Assembly: GCA_022496205.1 (NCBI GenBank)
Contig: WTXD01000038.1
Location: 62,001-126,000, forward strand
Direction of reading: 5' to 3'
Source of the DNA: Gloeopeniophorella convolvens
Taxonomy: Eukaryota; Basidiomycota; Agaricomycetes; Russulales
Length of the DNA stretch: 64,000 bases
The translations under genes were made by a program, and so were the position numbers. A model generated the notes under the pieces. The model did not search any database. It worked only from the letters and a program-made list of their open reading frames with translations, and was not told the DNA's origin. Every line of letters begins with the position of its first letter. The stretch's first letter is position 1. Positions 57,490 through 64,000 of this stretch are shown here, piece by piece.

Positions 57490-59368
57490 TTACCATTTCC
57501 AGATGGATGGCGAGTTACATGATACGCAAGATATCGAGCTATGGATGTACTCGAGTACCGAGGCCTCTAGATCACGTGGTGGACATGGCTCGTGATTGTG
57601 TCCGCTACGAACTGCATCATAGAGAGAGGCAAAGGGTAGATCAGAGATGGTCGAAGCATGCTTAGGCCATGAATCACCCACCGTGCTACCTACAATACGC
57701 TCCTCGTCCAAAACGATTGTGTCGTAACTGTAGCATTCTTTACTCCGTATCTCGCAGTACGGCAGCGAGGTGGTGACGTCCTGCTCGAAAAGGTCCCCTC
57801 TCTTCAATGTACTGGGCTCAGTGACGACCTTGAAATGACCTCTGATGGGCCGCGATGGGGCGATGCCCCTAGTGAGGGCGCTACGCACGCGTTTCGGATG
57901 GAAGTCATAGATTATGACCGGGCCCTTGACACTTTTGTCGTCAGGAACATGGACAATGGGGATGCGGGAGCCCCTCGGAACATCGGGCCTGAAGTCTGTG
58001 TCTCCACCATCCCAGTGGCGAATCCAGCGGGTTGCAGCTGGTCCCCAAGAGGGCCAAGGATACCTGTGGCCACCCCCGCGAGCCGCATATTCGCACAATA
58101 AGCTGCGCTGGACAAAGAAAGAGTAATTCTCCGAGAGGGGTGAAGAGAGGTCGAGAGTGAAGCAGAATACAGCCTCGCTGGGATCATCAATGAATGGAAG
58201 GTGATGCGCGCGCTGGTATAAGTCCCGGGATGCTGTCGCTAGATCCACAAGCGGGTCTCCTCCCCATTCTACCCAGTGGCATTTGGCCCCGCGCTGCAGC
58301 ACCGGAAGAGCAAGCTTGCAAAGCGTTTCAAGTTTCCAACCGTTTCCTGAAAGGGCAATACTGCATAGCTCCAGGGCGGGATTCTCCCTCTGAACGATGA
58401 TAAGAAGGTTTTCTGAAAGGAGTATCGGTTCGGGGAAAAACGTCTGGAATGGACTGCTCCGTAACTGTAGAAAGGTGAGACGCGTTGCTCTTGATTGTAT
58501 GCAGGGACACTTACGCGAGAATAAATGCCTTCCCTCCAGGATACAAGGAAAACCTCGTCTGGGCACGAGTTATCTGCGGAGTCACACGCCATAACCACTA
58601 TGTGGTTCCCATGTAGACGAGCCTCGAGCAAGCAGAATCCGACTGACCCTGGTGCGCGCGGAATTATGATATGTGGGTTGACGGCGGACGGGTGATCTTC
58701 CAGCGTAGAAAGCGAGAGCAAGCGGATATGTAGGGCACCATCGGTAGGAAGCTGCTCGTTGCCGACTATGTGCGTTTCCCTGGAGGAACGAAGTTGGTTG
58801 TGGAGAGCGTACCAGAGTAGGCAGAAGGGGCGTACTGATATGTATCAATCAATAGGTCGCACTCTCGAGCGAGTAAGAACTTTGTAAGTTTCGAGGTTTC
58901 GTCGAGAAAGGTCACATGATCGAAGGCGACGCTGCCAGTACGTGATCGTCGGTTAGGGAGGGAAGATAGGTCCAACTGGGCGTAGACTCCGGGCCCGGTG
59001 GACAACCTCACTGTCGAGGCAACCAGAGTTCCGCTCTGCAACGAAATGGGTTTTCTGTGATGCGCAAAGATGTCAAGCTTGCACAAGATGGAAACGCGGG
59101 TAAGAGCTTTAGGGATAACCGGATCCCACCATCTCTTTTCCCACTGACGTAGTTTCTCGAAGCGCTCCTCGAAGGTAGGTCCCTCACTGAGCGGGTCCCA
59201 CACACCGTTGCGCGTGGTCTCCTTGAAATATTGTAGCATGACGGAATCGTTGACGATAGCATCGAATTGACGGCATGTCAGCTGGCATGATATGATGTCC
59301 CCCGGAGACAAGAGGGATAGGATTTTGATCAGGAGTTCTGGGTAAAGGGAAAGCAATTGCGAATGCAT
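57490..59368 (-). CDS. F-box protein, three exons, 590 aa
   Basis: Exons are 59368-58836, 58779-58515 and 58464-57490, with introns of 56 and 50 bp, all in frame. The F-box is at the N-terminus: LLSLYPELLIKILSLLSPGD then CQLTCRQFDAIVNDSVMLQY (about residues 4-45). The long C-terminal part has no known repeat (no WD40, LRR or kelch seen). It contains SWGPAATRWIRHWDGG, IYDFHPKRVRSALTRG and YDTIVLDEERIVGS, typical of many basidiomycete F-box proteins whose C-terminus presumably binds a substrate. The F-box should recruit Skp1 in an SCF ubiquitin ligase. The start at 59368 is preferred because the F-box follows at once; an upstream in-frame ATG at 59425 adds 19 residues. The gene at 63606 is its decayed paralogue. 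Confidence 0.8.
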
Positions 59369-59425
59369 GTAGAGGTCGCTGTTGTAAATGATTGAAAGAT
59401 CCGGCGCAGCAGAAAAGAACAACAC

Positions 59426-61260
59426 TGTCCTTTATTTTTTTGGCCGTGCTTATAACCTCCACCGCGCTGCCGAAAAAGGAGAACAATGGACCACAATCCG
59501 AGTCCCGCTCTAGCCGTTCATTTTGTCGGCATGGACAATCGAGTTCTCAAGGAACGCAGCTCAGTGCTCAATTGTTCAATGAAATATAGGACGTACGTAG
59601 GAGATATCCCGTGGCAAGAGCATTATCGCTACACCACTATTCGTGATGCCCTTCTCTTGCAGACTAGTTTTCTGAAATAAATGACACACTAGAATGACCA
59701 ATCGCTCTTTGAGTACTTGCGAGCTTAGGCTGTGCACGGCGTAGCCAGTTGCTCGCTGCCAATCTTCGGGAACGTGATATCTCTATGTGTGGCTTCAGTG
59801 CCAGAGGGCCAACCCTCGAAGAAGATAGTAAGAGTAAACATACGCTTATGATTATATTGAGGAAGAGGAGAGGGGGAGAGGGGGTTCGGACCAAGAGATC
59901 GGACCTCTGAGGGGATGCAGGCTCAGCGCCACGAAGAGCACTAAGGTCTTCAGCGCGGTCACATTGCCAGATCCAGGGCTCGCGATGTTGGGAAAATAAG
60001 ATATATCGCGTACCTAGGCACAAAATATGAGTACATCAGTGATGCACGTGAAAAAAATAAATGAAAAAGCAAAAGACAAAAGCTCCGCGGATATAAAAGT
60101 AAGAGGATGCGGCAAGGATGCGGCGACATACCAGGCTCAAAGGTAGATGTCCGCGTGCCATGCGCAGCAGGTGTATGGAATGTTTCTTAGTCTGATCCCC
60201 GCTGCTCGTATTTCTCGATACGCTACTTCGGCCAGTGGTAGAGATGGCGGCATGATGTTGACTGGCACGGCATGGTGCTCGTTGGGGGAAGGAACTGTTG
60301 GAGCGCGGGTCGCGTTCCGCACCTTTCCGCACTCGGACTTCCGAGCGGGCCGGCTTCCCGGACCACCTCGCGATGCCCCCGGCACCCCTGATCACTGAGT
60401 CCCCCTCGCTCATCCCTTTCCTCTCTAGTACTCGCAAGCCAGAATAGACCCCAAGTCCAGCGTCAATCTGAAGACGATGCGCAGCAAGACTGAGCAGCCG
60501 CAGACGCAATCATGACGGGCGCGTCGTCACTTCATGTACTACGTTTCTGTTGTATCGATATCCGGCCGTTCGAACCCTAGTTCCCGAAATCTTTTGTAAT
60601 TACCCCAATGCAAAACATCAAAGTACCCCTAGAGCCTCTTAGTATAAGATTTAGTATTTATGGGTTACGGGTATCATTGCTTCCCCCTTCGCGTTATCGC
60701 TTTTCCCCCGCACTCTCCCTCGCCTCGCTTCGCTTCGCGCCGCCGCACGCCCTCGTTCCAAGCCGACCCGAGCCTTCACCAGGAACGGTACAGTGTCATA
60801 GAAGCTAGATCTGTGGATAGAGAAATTAGTCGAGGCTCGGACACCTGGCATTTGCGGGAGGTCAATTAAAAGCTTTGGCAGCCGGAGGGCCTCACCCGAG
60901 TCGGTGGATGGATCGGGGTGAGCCTCTTCCAACGTACCGGCTACAGACCAGAACCCAGAGCTACGTGCACGTAAATCTGCGCTGCCACATGTAGAATACT
61001 TATTCTGTGTACTCGATGCAGTGTCTGTCGGGTGACATCAGCCTCAGGTACTTACTAGTTATTTGTCTCGCACATCCGAATACTCGGTAACCAACGCCGG
61101 TAACCAACAGGTACCGCTCATTTATAAGACACAGTTTGCATGGAAATTATGCAAGATACAGGGTGCTCATCAGATCATGACGCGGACGTCTACGAGGCCC
61201 TTTTCTTCACCAAACTAACGGTCGGAAGGCTTGGTCAGGAGAAGCCTACGATGCGACTAT
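59426..61260. other. No confident gene (59.4-61.3 kb)
   Basis: A minus-strand hydrophobic stretch near 59870-59800 (LLFLNIIISVCLLLLSSSRV) may be another TM leader, but no gene model could be built. Other ORFs are short and overlapping. Confidence 0.35.
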
Positions 61261-63606
61261 TGCAGAGGGAGGGACGCACCGAGATACCAACAATCCGCTG
61301 ATCGTCGATGAGGACCTCGTCGTACCGGAATCGCTCATCGGTCCGCACTTCACAGCCACGAGACATCTTCTACGAACACGTGACCGTGATGCACGTAGCT
61401 GGGCTGTTGAAAGGGCACGACCCTACCCCCACGCCGTGGTGCACCTGCAAGTGCGTGTTTCACACGCAGAGGATGGAAGTCACGGAGCACCAGCGGACCC
61501 TCCGACCTCACGCGGGCCAGTACTGCGCGAGTGCCTCCCGGGCAGCCTGGCCGCACGCCGGCGCTTGTGCTATCGTCGAGCCAGCGCGTCGCGACCGGGC
61601 CCCAGCTCTCCCATGAAACACGCTGGTATGAAGGCCAGCGGTGACGACGTTCATGAGCAGCGAGCACCTCGAGCGTTGTGAGGTTCACCCAGAAGGAGAA
61701 GCTCGAGATCCGGTCCAAGCTGTCCCTGTAATCGAGTCCAATCGACATACCGGCAAAGAAACGTGTCGGACACGGTTCGAACGAGGAGGATGGCGTGAAA
61801 CGGCGGCGCGCGCAACTCCGCACGCCGCCCCGGAACTGGATTCGCGCGGCCGCCGGGCACGAGGGCGGGCCACGTATTATACAAGACGAGTACAAGCTGT
61901 GCAGCCGACATGATTATACAGGAGCGATACATCGAAACGCGGCACGAACGCGAGACAATGGAAAGAACGCGAGAATTGACAGAAACCAAACAAGAGTCGC
62001 CAAACCACAAAGAGAAAGGGAGGGTAGGAAGGGTAGCGCGAAAAAAGGCCCGGCGAGAAGAAAGAGAGAGTTCAGCGCGCGTTCGCGAAACGAAAGGAAG
62101 CGGGAGACCTACCTGGCGAGAAGAAAGAGAGAGTTAGGGGGCCAGGAGGCTCCCGCGCTCCTTATCAATCCTCTCGCCAGGCGGCACAGGGATCCCGCAC
62201 GAGATCGCCCCTCTGTGGCTCACAGCCACGGACATCCGTGCCCTGCACCTACGGTCTCCACCGCGGCGAGAATGAAGCTGCTTACCGGGTGCCGCTGCCC
62301 GGGGTCGGACGCGAAGCGCCACAACGCGATCGGGCGCGAGGCGCCACGATGTAAAGTCGGGCGCGGGGCGCCACAACGTCTGCGCGAGCATGTCGATTAG
62401 CCTCATGTAAACACGTTTAAACACGAGTAAAATAGAGGACGGACTCTCTGGGGTCGCTGTAGAACGGGAGCACGCGGAAGCGGGTGGTCAGTTCTCGAGG
62501 CCCGACGATGCGGTCGGCCTGGCACTTTGCAGAGGAGAGCGACACGCCTGGGTTGATGGCCGGGAGGCCGAGTAAATGGAGATTTCTCAACGCAGGAGAA
62601 CCGTCCATGATGAATTCGCAAAGCTCGATCGCATTGGTTTCTTTTTGCACAAATGCAAGGGTGGTCTCCGATAAGAACGTAACCAAGGGAAGATATGTCC
62701 TTGGGCGAGCTTGGCGCAACTAGGGAGTCATGAGGTTCTGGTTTAATAATCGTACAAGAACATCCATCCACGTACAGAGTGCGCAGAGCCTTACTTCCAG
62801 ATCATAAGGAAGATCTCGTCGGACCCGGGAACTTGATCCTGACACGTAGTGACAGTGAGATAGTCGCCCATAATCTCGGCACCTAGAGAGCACCGTTCGA
62901 TCGCCTCCGATGTGAGTGGGATATCGATGTGAGGCTGATCGGCTAGGGGTTGGTCCATCAGAGAGAATAGCATGCTCAGGCGAATATACAAGAAGATGGA
63001 TGCAGGCTGAGCGTCCGGAACAGGTTCGCGTCTGATGGTGGATGAGCGTCAAGGAACCATCAGTGAGCAACACAGGTTAACGTACGCAGAAATGACGGCC
63101 ATGAGATCATATTCCTCTGCGAACGCGAACATCTAGACTAGCCCGTCATCTAGCTTTATTGCATCGAGTTCGACAGTGCTGGGAGGTCGAGAACTGGTGC
63201 GCGTAGGGAGGACCGAGCGTGCATAGACCGTGGGATGATTGTCCGTCGCGATGAGGCATCCGTTTTGCATCGAGCCGTTGATCGAAGCCCATTTGTGAAT
63301 GTCGAATTCATAACGAGCAGAGGGTTCGGGGATGTTGAATTCTTCCCAGATCTTGGACCAGAGATACAGCTTCCCGAAGCGCTCGGGGAAAGTGAGCGCC
63401 GCGAAGAAAGGGTCATACACGCCTGTTTTTCCCGCGGCCTTCAGATATTGCAGCGTGACCGAGTGCTTGGCTATCTTTCGAAGACGATGACATGATGATT
63501 CGCACACGAGCATGCTGTCGAGATCAAGGAGAGACATTATTCGAACCAAGAGCTCTGTAGGAAGGGAAGGGAGCGTAGGTGGTATGATGTTTGGAATAGT
63601 TGGCAA
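61260..63606 (-). pseudogene. F-box protein pseudogene
   Basis: The ATG at 63606 starts an N-terminal F-box (LPSLPTELLVRIMSLLDLDS...SVTLQYLKAAGKTGVYDPFF). The parts of the intact gene at 57490-59368 can be followed in order: MFAFAEEYDLMAVISA, PGSDEIFLMIWK, YLPLVTFLSETTLAFVQKE, SWESWGPVATRWLDDSTS, LRDFHPLRVKHALAG, EVRTDERFRYDEVLIDDQRI. Breaks seen: an in-frame TAG at 63133-63135, out-of-phase splicing near 62794, loss of frame after VLYFTRV near 62417, about 600-700 bp of unrelated sequence (about 61750-62417), and a frameshift near 61350. At least two introns are still recognisable (63085-63032 clearly). It is very unlikely to give a full product. Confidence 0.75.
61750..62417. other. Unrelated insertion inside F-box pseudogene
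   Basis: This sequence has no counterpart in the intact F-box paralogue. It contains purine-rich GAAAGAGAGAG-type stretches (about 61960-62140) and a short GCGCGAGGCGCCAC-like repeat (62320-62380). I found no clear TIRs or TSD. It could be a small mobile element or a replaced segment. Confidence 0.5.
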
Positions 63607-64000
63607 GGGTACAATCGCTGTAGGCGGACGGTAAATTCTGCACCTTATATTTTTACATGAAGGAGAGAACTCACACTAGGACCAATCCTGTTCGAACCTC
63701 GACTAACAGCTGAGTTGGGATGTCGCTGCGCCAGGCAGGTTACCGGATTCAACGAGGGGGTGCACCGGATGTGAAAAGAGCGGAAGGACAGATTGATGGC
63801 GAACATCTCCGCATGATTTCTCCTGGGTTTTATACTTGACGGGACAACGAAGTAAGGAAGCTCGGACACAGAGGACAGAGTCACAGTGCAACCTGAGCGG
63901 GGCTGGCAACTCAAACTCGAAATCGGGCCCGGCCTCGGACCGAGACAGCACGTGCGCCCACGTGGTCTACGCGCACGACGTCCTGACAGGCGACGATTTT
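63607..64000. other. Right edge, no gene recognised
   Basis: Presumed upstream region of the F-box pseudogene. No motif recognised. Confidence 0.4.

Noticed and set aside
60560..60585. GTTCGAACCC, resembling a tRNA B box
   Set aside because: No matching A box, acceptor stem or cloverleaf could be found around it.

Overview
The window is nuclear DNA from a filamentous fungus, most likely an Agaricomycete (mushroom-forming basidiomycete). The genes carry 45-66 bp GT-AG introns, there are three DUF6699-type proteins, fungal F-box proteins, a Tad1-type LINE, and a Ulp1-linked transposase of a kind I recall being repeated in Agaricomycete genomes. Coding and non-coding DNA are both GC-rich. I saw no bacterial operons, CRISPR array or rRNA.

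Layout. (1) 1-4.3 kb: minus-strand small genes with membrane segments, including the first member of a paralogous family whose C-terminal domain carries a DVFVH...VQ.W...HP...GeR.RW pattern. (2) 4.28-4.57 kb: a 290-bp MITE with perfect 41-bp terminal inverted repeats starting CACTG and a 3-bp TTG target duplication. (3) 4.70-19.75 kb: a three-level nest of mobile elements, each level with its own target-site duplication (TSD). The oldest is a 5'-truncated LINE fragment (15-bp TSD). A DNA transposon sits inside it (5024-19591, 24-bp perfect TIRs, 8-bp TSD CTGACTTC). A nearly full-length LINE of the same family sits inside that transposon (5655-13235, poly(A), 15-bp TSD). Without the LINE the transposon is about 7.0 kb and holds one minus-strand gene. 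By in-frame splicing this gene encodes about 1,935 residues: an N-terminal Ulp1-type cysteine protease, a linker with a canonical PCNA-interacting (PIP) motif, a possible Zn-binding segment, and a P/THAP9-like RNase-H-fold transposase. The LINE landed inside a 52-bp intron of this gene.

(4) 19.75-31 kb: small minus-strand genes: one Agaricomycete hypothetical protein, two more members of the DVFVH family, and several short single-TM leader exons. (5) 31.9-35.5 kb: two tandem, intact family-8-like glycosyltransferase genes on the plus strand. (6) 35.5-49.8 kb: mostly gene-poor GC-rich DNA with one DUF6699 gene (41.4-42.1 kb, minus). (7) 49.8-56.3 kb: two further DUF6699 genes (plus). (8) 57.5-63.6 kb: an intact F-box gene and a decayed paralogue (nonsense codon, insertion, frameshift), both minus.

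The most unusual content is the Ulp1-PIP-transposase element with its insertion history, and the clustered family of small TM-anchored DVFVH-domain proteins. Exon boundaries are my own readings of splice sites and reading frames. Family assignments rest on motif recognition, with no database search.
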